This document shows, one piece after another, positions 28,126 through 36,717 of a stretch of 64,000 nucleotides of DNA (position 1 is its first letter; the number at the start of each line of letters is the position of its first letter). The DNA comes from Stenotrophomonas maltophilia (GTDB lineage Bacteria; Pseudomonadota; Gammaproteobacteria; Xanthomonadales; Xanthomonadaceae). A program made the position numbers and the translations under genes. The notes below the pieces were generated by a model, which searched no databases, was not told where the DNA came from, and saw only the letters and a list, made by a program, of their open reading frames with translations. The stretch is from positions 1,466,001 to 1,530,000 of the forward strand of contig NZ_CP015612.1 in the NCBI RefSeq assembly GCF_002138415.1. Reading direction: 5' to 3'.

Positions 28126-29304
28126 ATGAGCCAGACCCAAGACACCGCGGCCCCGGCCGCCTCCAACCGCCGCGGCAACCTGCTGCGCGGCCTGTTCGTG
28201 ATCGTCGTGCTGCTGCTTGCCGCACTGGCGCTGTGGTACTTCATGTTCGGCCGTTGGTTCGAAGAAACCGACGACGCCTACGTGCAGGGCAACCAGGTGC
28301 AGATCACCCCGCTGGTGGCCGGTACCGTGGTCGCCATCAACGCCGATGACGGCATGCGCGTGGAGCGCGGCCAGCTGCTGGTGCAGCTGGACCCGTCCGA
28401 TACCTCGGTGGCGCTGCAGCAGGCCGAAGCCAACCTGGCCAAGACCGTGCGCCAGACCCGTGGTCTGTACCGCAGCGTGGAAGGCGCACAGGCGGACTTG
28501 AATGCCCGCCAGGTGACCCTGAAGCGCGTGCGCGATGACTTCGCCCGCCGCAAGGACCTGGCCGCCACCGGCGCCATCTCCAACGAAGAACTGGCCCACG
28601 CCCGTGACGAGCTGGCCGCTGCCGAAGCGGCCGTGGCCGGCTCGCGCGAGACCGTCGAGCGCAACCGCGCGCTGGTCGACGACACCGTGATCGCCACCCA
28701 GCCGGACGTGCAGGCGGCCGCCGCGCAGCTGCGCCAGGCCTTCCTCAACAACGCCCGCGCCGGAATCGTCGCGCCGGTCACCGGCTACGTCGCCCGTCGT
28801 TCGGTGCAGGTCGGCCAGCGCGTGCAGCCGGGCAATGCCCTGATGGCCGTGGTGCCGACCGAGCAGATGTGGGTCGAGGCCAACTTCAAGGAAACCCAGC
28901 TGCGCCACATGCGCCTGGGCCAGGAAGTGGAGCTGAAGTCGGACCTGTACGCCGGCGACGTGAAGTACAAGGGCCGCATCCAGAGCCTGGGCCTGGGCAC
29001 CGGCTCGGCGTTCTCGCTGCTGCCGGCGCAGAACGCCAGCGGCAACTGGATCAAGATCGTGCAGCGCGTGCCGGTGCGTATCGCCATCGATGCCAAGCAG
29101 CTGGCCGAACATCCGCTGCGCATCGGCCTGTCGATGAAGGCCGAAGTGAGCCTGCGCGACCAGAAGGGCGAAGTGCTGCCGAGCGCACCGGCCAAGGGCA
29201 CGGTGTTCGACACCGACGTGTATGCCAAGCAGCTGCATGATGCCGATGAGGTGATCCACACGATCATCCAGGGCAACCTGCCGCAGCAGGCGAAGGTGGG
29301 CTGA
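28126..29304 (+). CDS. emrA: Membrane fusion protein EmrA
   Basis: A 392-residue periplasmic adaptor of the HlyD/EmrA family. One membrane segment (LRGLFVIVVLLLAALALWYFMFG, about 22-45) is followed by the EmrA signature ETDDAYVQGNQVQITPLVAGTV, an alpha-helical hairpin, and IVAPVTGYVARRSVQVGQRVQPG of the lipoyl half-motif. It would connect EmrB to EmrC. It starts 11 bases after emrC in the same operon. Confidence 0.93.
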   Translation: MSQTQDTAAPAASNRRGNLLRGLFVIVVLLLAALALWYFMFGRWFEETDDAYVQGNQVQITPLVAGTVVAINADDGMRVERGQLLVQLDPSDTSVALQQAEANLAKTVRQTRGLYRSVEGAQADLNARQVTLKRVRDDFARRKDLAATGAISNEELAHARDELAAAEAAVAGSRETVERNRALVDDTVIATQPDVQAAAAQLRQAFLNNARAGIVAPVTGYVARRSVQVGQRVQPGNALMAVVPTEQMWVEANFKETQLRHMRLGQEVELKSDLYAGDVKYKGRIQSLGLGTGSAFSLLPAQNASGNWIKIVQRVPVRIAIDAKQLAEHPLRIGLSMKAEVSLRDQKGEVLPSAPAKGTVFDTDVYAKQLHDADEVIHTIIQGNLPQQAKVG

Positions 29305-29311
29305 GGTCGCC

Positions 29312-30889
29312 ATGTCCGCACAAGCTCCAGCCGCGCCCGGCGCACCGGCGGCGCCGGGTGCGGCCTCCGGGTTCCTGCCACCCAGTGTCGCCCTGTGCAC
29401 CGTGGGCCTGGCGATGGCGTCGTTCATGCAGGTGCTCGACACCACCATCGCCAACGTCTCGCTGCCGACCATCGCCGGTAATCTCGGTGCCAGTTCGCAG
29501 CAGGCGACCTGGGTCATCACCTCGTTCGCGGTCAGCACGGCCATCGCGCTGCCGCTGACCGGCTGGCTCAGCCGCCGCTTCGGCGAACGCAAGCTGTTCG
29601 TCTGGGCCACGCTGGCCTTCGTCATCACCTCGCTGCTGTGCGGCCTGGCGCAGAGCATGGGCATGCTGGTGGTGTCGCGTGCGCTGCAGGGCTTCGTGGC
29701 CGGCCCGATGTACCCGATCACGCAGTCGCTGCTGGTCTCGATCTATCCACGCGAGAAACGCGGACAGGCATTGGCGCTGCTGGCGATGATCACGGTGGTG
29801 GCGCCGATCTGTGGCCCGATTCTCGGCGGCTGGATCACCGACAACTACAGCTGGGAATGGATCTTCCTGATCAATGTGCCGCTGGGCATCTTCGCTGCCC
29901 TCGTGGTGGGCAACCAGTTGAAGGGGCGCCCGGAGCAGATCGAGAAGCCGAAGATGGACTACGTCGGCCTGATCACCCTGGTGATTGGTGTCGGTGCGCT
30001 GCAGCTGGTGCTTGATCTTGGCAACGACGAGGACTGGTTCTCGTCGATGAAGATCGTGGTGCTGGCATGTGTGGCGGTGGTGACGCTGACGGTGTTCCTG
30101 ATCTGGGAGCTGACCGACAAGGATCCTATCGTCGACCTGAAGCTGTTCCGCCATCGCAACTTCCGCGCCGGTACGCTGGCGATGGTGGTGGCCTACGCGG
30201 CGTTCTTCAGCGTGGCCCTGCTGATTCCGCAGTGGCTGCAGCGTGACATGGGCTACACCGCGATCTGGGCAGGCCTGGCGACCGCGCCGATCGGCATCCT
30301 GCCGGTGATCATGACGCCATTCGTGGGCAAGTATGCGTCGCGCTTCGACATGCGCATGCTGGCCACGGTGGCCTTCATCGTGCTGTCGATGACCAGCTTC
30401 CTGCGATCGAACTTCAACCTGCAGGTGGACTACATGCACGTGGCCGGCGTGCAGTTGATCATGGGCATTGGTGTCGCGCTGTTCTTCATGCCGGTGCTGC
30501 AGATCCTGCTGTCGGACCTGGATGGTCGCGAGATCGCGGCGGGCTCCGGCCTGGCCACCTTCCTGCGTACGCTGGGCGGCAGCTTCGCGGCGTCGCTGAC
30601 GACGTGGCTGTGGGCGCGGCGCACCCAGGTGCACCATGCCGACCTGACCGAACACATCTCGGCCTATCAGCCGGGCATGCAGGACCAGGTCACGGCGATG
30701 GGGCAGGGCGACCTGCAGCACGGTGCAGCGGTGCTGAACAACATGATCAACCACCAGGCATCGCAGATGGGTTTCAACGACATCTTCTTCCTGCTGGGCT
30801 GGATCTTCCTGGCGATCATCACCTTCCTGTGGCTGGCCAAGCCGCCGTTCGGCGCGGGTGCGGGTGCGGCGTCCGCCGGCGGTCATTGA
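29312..30889 (+). CDS. emrB: MFS drug exporter EmrB
   Basis: A 525-residue DHA2-family major facilitator with 14 predicted membrane segments. Conserved motifs include MQVLDTTIANVSLPTIAGNL (motif D1), GWLSRRFGERKLF (motif A) and GPILGGWITDNYSWEWIFLINVPLG (motif C with the WRWIFxINVP-like block). It would use proton antiport to push hydrophobic compounds into EmrA-EmrC. An unusual Ala/Pro/Gly-rich N-terminus of ~25 residues precedes the first helix. The ATG at 29312 follows emrA by seven bases, and a terminator follows the gene. Confidence 0.94.
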   Translation: MSAQAPAAPGAPAAPGAASGFLPPSVALCTVGLAMASFMQVLDTTIANVSLPTIAGNLGASSQQATWVITSFAVSTAIALPLTGWLSRRFGERKLFVWATLAFVITSLLCGLAQSMGMLVVSRALQGFVAGPMYPITQSLLVSIYPREKRGQALALLAMITVVAPICGPILGGWITDNYSWEWIFLINVPLGIFAALVVGNQLKGRPEQIEKPKMDYVGLITLVIGVGALQLVLDLGNDEDWFSSMKIVVLACVAVVTLTVFLIWELTDKDPIVDLKLFRHRNFRAGTLAMVVAYAAFFSVALLIPQWLQRDMGYTAIWAGLATAPIGILPVIMTPFVGKYASRFDMRMLATVAFIVLSMTSFLRSNFNLQVDYMHVAGVQLIMGIGVALFFMPVLQILLSDLDGREIAAGSGLATFLRTLGGSFAASLTTWLWARRTQVHHADLTEHISAYQPGMQDQVTAMGQGDLQHGAAVLNNMINHQASQMGFNDIFFLLGWIFLAIITFLWLAKPPFGAGAGAASAGGH

Positions 30890-30904
30890 TCGATTCGCCA
30901 CGCG

Positions 30905-31048
30905 GTAGCGCCGGGCCATGCCCGGCGGCGTTCCCGCCAGATGCATCCACGCATGGCGTGGATCTACTGGAATGCAGAAACCCCGCCGGAAGGCGGGGTT
31001 TTTGTTTGGAGCGTTGTGCAATCCGGTGGATCCACGCCATGCGTGGAT
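30905..31048. repeat. Palindromic repeats downstream of emrB
   Basis: Three palindromes: 30905-30927 begins with GTAG and has CGCCGGG/CCCGGCG arms; 30945-30963 and 31030-31048 share ATCCACGC/GCGTGGAT arms. They flank the emr terminator and match elements near 4621 and 47730. Confidence 0.7.
30977..31006 (+). terminator. Intrinsic terminator of emrRCAB
   Basis: AAACCCCGCC, a GGAA loop, GGCGGGGTTT and further T residues form a strong plus-strand terminator about 90 bases after emrB. Confidence 0.9.
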
Positions 31049-31089
31049 GAGCGTCGCCATCGCGTCGACATGGCAGACCCCGGAAACGA

Positions 31090-31112
31090 AAAAACCCGCT
31101 TTCGCGGGTTTG
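31090..31112 (-). terminator. Terminator of first tRNA-Leu
   Basis: AAACCCGC and its complement around a TTTC loop run into a T-rich tract on the minus strand, directly after the tRNA 3' end. Confidence 0.85.
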
Positions 31113-31126
31113 ATCATCTTGAGTCG

Positions 31127-31211
<85 letters not shown>

Positions 31212-31225
31212 GACTCAGGAGACGA

Positions 31226-31254
31226 ATTATGGGGATCGACAGAAGATGTGTCAA
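31226..31254 (-). promoter_or_regulatory. Promoter of first tRNA-Leu
   Basis: On the minus strand TTGACA (31254-31249), 17 bases, CATAAT (31231-31226), with the tRNA beginning 14 bases downstream. Near-consensus sigma-70 promoter. Confidence 0.85.
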
Positions 31255-31261
31255 CAACATT

Positions 31262-32161
31262 TCACACTTTTTTCTGCGGCTGCACGCCCAGGTGATGCAG
31301 CAGGCTGCGCATCGCCGGTGACAGCTGCGTCCACTCGGCAAAACACGCACACAGGCGACGTTGTGCCCACGCATCGGAGAGCGCTATGCCCACCGTGTGC
31401 GTGCTGCGACGATGCTGCCGGGCGACGGTCCGCGGCACGATGCCGACACCAATGCCGTGGCCGACCATGATGCATACGCCTTCGAAGGTCTTCATGCGGA
31501 TGCGCACGTCCAGGCGCCGCCCGATATCGCGCGCCTGGTCCTCGATGTAGGTCTGCAGGGCATTGCCATCGGCCAGGGCGACGAAGGTCTCGCTGGCAAC
31601 CTCGGCGAAGGCCACGCTGCGCTTCGATGCGAAGCGGTGGTTGGCCGGCAGCAGCATCACCAGCGGATCTTCAGCCACCACATGTTGCTGCAGGCCGGCA
31701 GCGTCGACCGCATCACTGATGATGCCGGCCTCGGCCTGGCCAGCGCTGATCGCACGAACGACTTCGGGGCTGGTGCGCTCCATCAGTTCCACGTGCAGGC
31801 GTGGGCGTTCGGCCAGCCAGGGTGCCAGCCGCGAGGGCAGGTAGTTGGTCAGCGCTGCGGTGTTGGCATACAGATGCAGGGTGCCGCGCGCGCCATGCGC
31901 GAATGCCTGCAGTTCACCGCGCAGCTGCGCCTGCTGCTGCAGGATCAAGCGTGCATGGTGGGCGAGGGCGGCACCGGCTTCGGTCAGGCTGACGCCGCGC
32001 GGATGACGGTTGAGCAGCGCGGTGCCGGCATCGGCTTCGATCGTGCGCAGGCGTTCGCTGGCCGAAGCCAGTGCCAGGTTTGCCTGCGCTGCACCGGCCG
32101 TGATGCTGCCCGCCTCGGCAATCGCCAGGAACAGGCGCAGGTCGGCGATATCCATCCGCAT
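31262..32161 (-). CDS. LysR-family transcriptional regulator
   Basis: A 299-residue LTTR. The N-terminal winged helix-turn-helix is clear (DLRLFLAIAEAGSITAGAAQANLALASASERLRTIEADAGTALLNRHPRGVSLTEAG), and the C-terminal part is a periplasmic-binding-like effector domain. ATG 32161 and ATG 32155 are both possible starts. It is divergent from the TSUP transporter at 32261 with a 99-base shared control region, so it probably regulates that gene. Both genes sit between two tRNA-Leu copies. Confidence 0.9.
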   Translation of the reverse strand: MRMDIADLRLFLAIAEAGSITAGAAQANLALASASERLRTIEADAGTALLNRHPRGVSLTEAGAALAHHARLILQQQAQLRGELQAFAHGARGTLHLYANTAALTNYLPSRLAPWLAERPRLHVELMERTSPEVVRAISAGQAEAGIISDAVDAAGLQQHVVAEDPLVMLLPANHRFASKRSVAFAEVASETFVALADGNALQTYIEDQARDIGRRLDVRIRMKTFEGVCIMVGHGIGVGIVPRTVARQHRRSTHTVGIALSDAWAQRRLCACFAEWTQLSPAMRSLLHHLGVQPQKKV

Positions 32162-32260
32162 GTGATGCCCTCATCGCAACGCCTGTGCCTTCGGATCAGC
32201 CGAAGGCGAGGCCGGGAAGACCGCATTGTGCGCCGAGCGGCCGGCCGATCCAATGAAGGC

Positions 32261-33007
32261 ATGAATGAATCGATGTATTTCTACGTGCTGCTGGTGGTGG
32301 TGTTCGTGCTGGCCGGCGTGGTCAAGGGCGTGACCGGTATGGGGTTGCCGACAGTGGCGATGGGTCTGCTGGGTGGCGCGCTGTCGCCGGTGGCGGCGGC
32401 GTCGATGCTGTTCATCCCCACCTTTGTCACCAATGCGTGGCAGCTGTTGTCCGGGCCAGCGCTGGGCCACATCGTGCGGCGGCTGTGGCCGATGATGCTG
32501 GCGGTGGTGGTGGTGACGCTGGGTTCGGCGGCACTGCTGGTGCGGGTCGATCGCACCTGGTCGCGCGTTGCACTGGGCGTAGCGCTGGTGGTCTATGCGG
32601 CTTATGCCCTGCTTGCGCCGGTGTTCCGCGTGCCGCAGCGGCGCGAGCGTTGGCTGGGGCCGCTGGTGGGCGCGTTGTCGGGCGTGGTGACCGGCGCCAC
32701 CGGCGTGTTCGTGATGCCGGCGGTGCCGTACCTGCAGTCGCTGGGGCTGCAGCGCGAGGAGTTGGTGCAGGCGCTGGGGTTGGCGTTCACCGTATCGACG
32801 ATTTCGCTGACCATCGGCTTGGTGCTGCACGGCGCATTCGGTATCCAGCAGCTGGGGCTGAGTGCGTTGGCGGTGCTGCCGGCATTGCTGGGCATGTGGC
32901 TGGGGCAGGTGATCCGGCAGCGCATCAGTGCCCGGGTGTTCCGCGCCTGTTTCCTCGGGTTCCTGCTGCTGCTTGGGCTGGAGCTGGTGCTGCGGCCATT
33001 GTTCTGA
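32261..33007 (+). CDS. TSUP-family membrane permease (TauE/SafE-like)
   Basis: A 248-residue integral membrane protein with about eight hydrophobic segments. The family hallmarks are GVVKGVTGMGLPTVAMGLL at the start of the first half and GALSGVVTGATGVFVMPAVPYLQSLGL at the start of the second half. TSUP proteins move sulfite, sulfonates or other organic anions; the substrate is not evident here. ATG 32261 was chosen, with 32273 as an alternative. A LysR regulator is divergent. Confidence 0.9.
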   Translation: MNESMYFYVLLVVVFVLAGVVKGVTGMGLPTVAMGLLGGALSPVAAASMLFIPTFVTNAWQLLSGPALGHIVRRLWPMMLAVVVVTLGSAALLVRVDRTWSRVALGVALVVYAAYALLAPVFRVPQRRERWLGPLVGALSGVVTGATGVFVMPAVPYLQSLGLQREELVQALGLAFTVSTISLTIGLVLHGAFGIQQLGLSALAVLPALLGMWLGQVIRQRISARVFRACFLGFLLLLGLELVLRPLF

Positions 33008-33050
33008 TGGTGTTCGTGGTCGACGCTACGGAAGCCCGAATCACGGGCAA

Positions 33051-33079
33051 GAAAAAACCCGCTTGCGCGGGTTGTTTTC
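33051..33079. terminator. Terminator of second tRNA-Leu, also usable by the TSUP gene
   Basis: AACCCGC and complement around TTGC, with A-rich and T-rich flanks on both sides. It ends the minus-strand tRNA and can also serve the plus-strand permease gene 44 bases upstream. Confidence 0.8.
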
Positions 33080-33089
33080 TTTCTCGACA

Positions 33090-33176
33090 TGGTGCCCAGG
33101 AGAGGACTCGAACCTCCACGAAGTTGCCCCCGCTAGCACCTGAAGCTAGTGCGTCTACCAATTCCGCCACCTGGGC
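33090..33176 (-). tRNA. tRNA-Leu (anticodon CAG), copy 2
   Basis: An 87-base minus-strand tRNA with the same acceptor, D and T arms as copy 1. The anticodon loop TTCAGGT gives CAG. It has compensatory changes in the anticodon stem (CTAGC/GCTAG instead of CTAGT/ACTAG) and a longer variable arm (GCGGGGGCAACTTCGT). CCA is encoded. Confidence 0.95.
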
Positions 33177-33189
33177 GTCGAGGAGCGAG

Positions 33190-33218
33190 ATTATGGGGTG
33201 TTGTTACCGGGGTGTCAA
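33190..33218 (-). promoter_or_regulatory. Promoter of second tRNA-Leu
   Basis: TTGACA (33218-33213), 17-base spacer, CATAAT (33195-33190) on the minus strand; the tRNA begins 14 bases downstream. Confidence 0.85.
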
Positions 33219-33235
33219 CACCTTTTCTGGAGCCG

Positions 33236-33302
33236 GGGTCGGATCCCGTTTCGCGTGCGGTACGGGGGGCAGAGCCCTTTCCTGTGGAAAGGGATCCGAC
33301 CC
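33236..33302. repeat. Nested inverted repeat between tRNA-Leu copies 2 and 3
   Basis: Outer 12-base arms GGGTCGGATCCC (33236-33247) and GGGATCCGACCC (33291-33302) enclose a smaller hairpin CCCTTTCC...GGAAAGGG (33275-33293, sharing bases with the outer arm). Related arms occur at 19536-19565, suggesting a dispersed element. Confidence 0.65.
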
Positions 33303-33319
33303 GGCTGCAGGATTACAGG

Positions 33320-33355
33320 CAAAAAAAATCCCCGCCGAAGCGAGGAGTTTTTTCG
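33320..33355 (-). terminator. Terminator of third tRNA-Leu
   Basis: On the minus strand a short stem TCCTCGC/GCGGGGA with one mismatch and a TTCG loop is followed by eight T. Confidence 0.75.
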
Positions 33356-33356
33356 T

Positions 33357-33441
<85 letters not shown>

Positions 33442-33455
33442 GTTCCAGAGGCGCA

Positions 33456-33484
33456 ATTGTGAAGATGAATCCGCAGGCTGTCAA
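33456..33484 (-). promoter_or_regulatory. Promoter of third tRNA-Leu
   Basis: TTGACA (33484-33479), 17-base spacer, CACAAT (33461-33456) on the minus strand, 14 bases before the tRNA. Confidence 0.85.
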
Positions 33485-33569
33485 CGATTTCCAACAAATA
33501 TTTCACGCGGCGCTTCCAGAGCCGCCACTGACCCGTTCTGCACGCCGTCAACGGCTACCATGTAGGGCG

Positions 33570-36029
33570 ATGACTACCAAAAAACCAAGCAAGGGCGGGA
33601 GCACTTCCCGCAGCCAGGCCCCGAAGAAGGGCGCCAAGGCGGGCACAGCCCGCACCACCAAGCCGGGCAAGCCGTTGCCGGGCTGGTTCCCTGAATTGAA
33701 TGAAGGCGGCGCACCACCGCGTGGCCGCAAGGTTCGCAGTGCCGACGCCCCGGGCCCGGCCCCAGGCCGCAAGCTGCCGCCGACCGGCAAGGTGATCGAC
33801 GATCCCTATGCCGCCCGCGAAGCCGAGAAATACGAACAGCCCATCGCCAGCCGCGAGGCCATCCTGGCCCTGCTGGAGCGCTGCGAAGGGCCGCAGACCG
33901 CTGAAGAACTGGGCGCGCGCCTGGGCCTGACCGCACCGGATCGGGCCGAGGCGCTGTCGCGCCGGCTCGGTGCCATGGTCCGTGATGGCCAGCTGGTGCA
34001 GAACCGCCGTGGCGGTTTCGCACCGATCCAGACCCTGAACCTGGTCACCGGCGTGGTGATCGCCAACCCGGAAGGGTTCGGCTTCCTGCGCCCGGTCGAA
34101 GGCGGCGACGACTTGTTCCTGCCGCCGTATGAGATGCGCAAGGTGATGCACGGCGACAAGGTGCTGGCCCGCGTGACCGGCATCGATCATCGTGGCCGCC
34201 GCGAAGGCAGCATCGCCCGCGTGCTCGAACGCGGCATGACCCGCCTGATCGGCCGCTTCAGCATCGAGATGGGCATCAACTACGTAGTGCCCGACGACAA
34301 GCGCGTGCAGCGCAACGTGCAGGTGCCGCCGGACCAGACCGGTGGCGCGCGCGACGGCCAGCTGGTGGTCTGCGAACTGACCCAGGCGCCGGACAGCCGC
34401 CGTCCGCCGATCGGCCGCATCATCGCCGTGCTCGGCGACAAGCTGACCGCGTCGCTGGTGGTGGAGACCGCCATCCACGGCCACGAACTGCCGTTCGAGT
34501 TCCCGCAGGACGTGCTGGACGAAGCGGCCTCGGTGCCGCTGGTGGTCGAACCGGCGATGATCGGCGACCGCGTTGATCTGCGCAGCACGCCGCTGGTGAC
34601 CATCGATGGCGAGGATGCCAAGGACTTCGACGACGCGGTGTACTGCGAACCGAATGCCGATGGCTTCCGCCTGGTGGTGGCGATCGCCGATGTCTCCAAC
34701 TACGTTCGCCCCGGCACGCCGCTGGACGAGGAAGCGCAGAAGCGTGCCACGTCGGTGTACTTCCCGGGCTTCGTGGTGCCGATGCTGCCGGAGACGCTGT
34801 CCAACGGCATCTGCTCGCTGATGCCGAAGGTCGACCGCATGTGCTTTGTCTGCGACATGCAGATCGACCGCGATGGCCTGGTCACGCATTCGCGCTTCTA
34901 CGAGGCGGTGATGAACTCGCATGCGCGCCTGACCTACACCCAGGTGTGGAAGGCGGTGGGCGAGGACGATGCCGATACCAAGGCCTGGATGGGCGACCTG
35001 CTGCCGCAGGTGCAGCGCCTGCACCAGCTGTACAAGGTGCTGTCCAAGGCACGTGCCAAGCGCGGTGCCATCGAGTTCGAAAGCAGTGAAGTGCGCTTCG
35101 TGCTGGACAACCGCGGTGAAGTGACCCAGGCCGGCATGCTGGTGCGCAACGACGCGCACAAGCTGATCGAGGAATGCATGATCGCGGCCAACGTCGAGGC
35201 GGCCAAGTACCTGCTGTCGCGCCATGTGCCGGCGCCGTACCGCATCCACGAGAAGCCGCCGGAAACCAAGTACGCCGACCTGCTGGAATTCCTCAAGGAG
35301 TTCAAGCTGAGCCTGCCGCCATGGTCGAAGGTGCGCCCGGGTGACTACACCAAGCTGCTGAAGAAGATCCGCGACCGCCCCGATGCCACGCTGCTGGAAT
35401 CGGTGCTGCTGCGCAGCCAGAGCCTGGCAATCTACAGCCCGGAAAACCACGGTCACTTCGGCCTTGCACTGGAGGCGTACGCGCACTTCACCTCGCCGAT
35501 CCGCCGTTACCCCGACCTGCTGGTGCACCGTGCGATCAAGCATGCGTTGTCAGGCAAGCCGCTGGACAAGTTCACCTACAACGCGCGCGAAATGGCTGCG
35601 CTGGCGCTGCAGTGCTCCGAGCGTGAGCGTCGTGCCGACGAGGCCGAGCGCGAAGTCGATGAGCGTTACCGCGCGGCCTGGATGGAAAAGCACGTGGGCG
35701 GCCAGTTCGACGGCGTCATCAGCGGCGTGACCAGCTTCGGCCTGTTCGTGGAACTGGACGAGTCCAAGGTGCAGGGCCTGGTGCACGTGACCCAGCTGCC
35801 GCAGGACTATTACAAGTTCGACGCGACCCGCAAGACGCTCACCGGCGAACGCCGCGGCAGCAGCTACCGTCTGGGTGATCGCGTGCGGATCCTGGTACTG
35901 AAGGCCAGCATGGAAGAGCGCAAGATCGACTTCCGCCTGGTCGAGCACAAGGGGGAGGACGAGGGCGATGGCCTGCCGCCACTGCCCGAGCGTGGCAAGC
36001 CGGCCAAGCGCACCAAGAAGCAGTATTGA
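33570..36029 (+). CDS. rnr: Ribonuclease R
   Basis: An 819-residue 3'-5' exoribonuclease that degrades structured RNA. A basic Lys/Gly/Pro-rich N-terminal region (1-75) precedes a helix-turn-helix segment (IASREAILALLERCEGPQTAEELGARLGL), cold-shock domains (VTGVVIANPEGFGFLRPVEGGDDLFLPP), the RNB catalytic domain with the Asp cluster TIDGEDAKDFDDAVYCE, and a C-terminal S1 domain (FDGVISGVTSFGLFVELDESKVQGLVHVT). I chose ATG 33570, with AGGG upstream; the frame is open through tRNA copy 3, which cannot be coding. The short C-terminal tail ends KPAKRTKKQY. Confidence 0.96.
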   Translation: MTTKKPSKGGSTSRSQAPKKGAKAGTARTTKPGKPLPGWFPELNEGGAPPRGRKVRSADAPGPAPGRKLPPTGKVIDDPYAAREAEKYEQPIASREAILALLERCEGPQTAEELGARLGLTAPDRAEALSRRLGAMVRDGQLVQNRRGGFAPIQTLNLVTGVVIANPEGFGFLRPVEGGDDLFLPPYEMRKVMHGDKVLARVTGIDHRGRREGSIARVLERGMTRLIGRFSIEMGINYVVPDDKRVQRNVQVPPDQTGGARDGQLVVCELTQAPDSRRPPIGRIIAVLGDKLTASLVVETAIHGHELPFEFPQDVLDEAASVPLVVEPAMIGDRVDLRSTPLVTIDGEDAKDFDDAVYCEPNADGFRLVVAIADVSNYVRPGTPLDEEAQKRATSVYFPGFVVPMLPETLSNGICSLMPKVDRMCFVCDMQIDRDGLVTHSRFYEAVMNSHARLTYTQVWKAVGEDDADTKAWMGDLLPQVQRLHQLYKVLSKARAKRGAIEFESSEVRFVLDNRGEVTQAGMLVRNDAHKLIEECMIAANVEAAKYLLSRHVPAPYRIHEKPPETKYADLLEFLKEFKLSLPPWSKVRPGDYTKLLKKIRDRPDATLLESVLLRSQSLAIYSPENHGHFGLALEAYAHFTSPIRRYPDLLVHRAIKHALSGKPLDKFTYNAREMAALALQCSERERRADEAEREVDERYRAAWMEKHVGGQFDGVISGVTSFGLFVELDESKVQGLVHVTQLPQDYYKFDATRKTLTGERRGSSYRLGDRVRILVLKASMEERKIDFRLVEHKGEDEGDGLPPLPERGKPAKRTKKQY

Positions 36030-36034
36030 AAGGT

Positions 36035-36104
36035 GTGCCGACCAACGGTCGGCACCCACCACGTCGGCGCCTCCTGTCCGGTGGGTGTCGACCTCGGTCG
36101 ACAC
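36035..36104. repeat. Two palindromes between rnr and GFA gene
   Basis: 36035-36055 has GTGCCGACC/GGTCGGCAC arms; 36085-36104 has GTGTCGACC/GGTCGACAC arms. Both are members of dispersed families in this window. Confidence 0.7.
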
Positions 36105-36125
36105 GATTTTGCGGAGGAACTCACC

Positions 36126-36608
36126 ATGCAGGGCCAACCCGAACACAGTGGCGGCTGCCAGTGCGGCGCGATCCGCTTCCAGGCGCGTGGCGAGTTGACC
36201 GACAGCTCGATCTGCCATTGCCGGATGTGTCAGAAGGCCTTCGGTGCCTATTACGCGCCGCTGGTGTCGGTGCGCGGCGCGCAGTTCAGCTGGACCCGCG
36301 GCCAGCCGCGCTATTTCCAGTCGTCCAACGTGGTGCGGCGCGGCTTCTGCGCCGACTGTGGTACGCCATTGACCTACGAGGCGCCCGATGGCATGGCGGT
36401 GGCTGCCGGCGCGTTTGACGAGCCCGAACGCCTGCCGCCGACGATCCAGTACGGGGTTGAACGCAAGCTGCCCTTCGTCGACAGCCTGGCCAGCCTGCCG
36501 GCGCGACGTACCGAGGAGGACATCGCCGCGCTGGAGTTCCTGGCCACCATCGTGTCCCACCAGCACCCCGACCACGACACTCCGCACTGGCCGCCGCGCA
36601 GCCGATGA
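36126..36608 (+). CDS. GFA/CENP-V-family zinc protein
   Basis: A 160-residue protein with the zinc-binding pattern of glutathione-dependent formaldehyde-activating (GFA) enzymes: Cys11, Cys13, Cys30, Cys32, Cys35, Cys75 and Cys78 in GGCQCGAIRF, CHCRMC and GFCADCGTPL. Family members bind glutathione adducts, but most have no proven substrate. The ATG at 36126 has a GAGGA ribosome binding site; upstream in-frame sequence is repeat DNA. It is a single gene between rnr and rlmB. Confidence 0.88.
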   Translation: MQGQPEHSGGCQCGAIRFQARGELTDSSICHCRMCQKAFGAYYAPLVSVRGAQFSWTRGQPRYFQSSNVVRRGFCADCGTPLTYEAPDGMAVAAGAFDEPERLPPTIQYGVERKLPFVDSLASLPARRTEEDIAALEFLATIVSHQHPDHDTPHWPPRSR

Positions 36609-36613
36609 CCCGC

Positions 36614-36645
36614 CTGTAGCGCCGAGCCCACGCTCGGCGCTACAG
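36614..36645. repeat. Perfect GTAG palindrome between GFA gene and rlmB
   Basis: A 14-base arm (CTGTAGCGCCGAGC) and its exact complement around a 4-base loop, six bases after the GFA stop codon. The GTAG core and GC-rich stem match SMAG-like elements. Confidence 0.8.
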
Positions 36646-36717
36646 AGGGCCCGCCGGCCGCAGCGCCCGGCCCGCCGATGCTCTACCATAGCCACCCCCT
36701 TTCCGGTCCCCGCCCGC

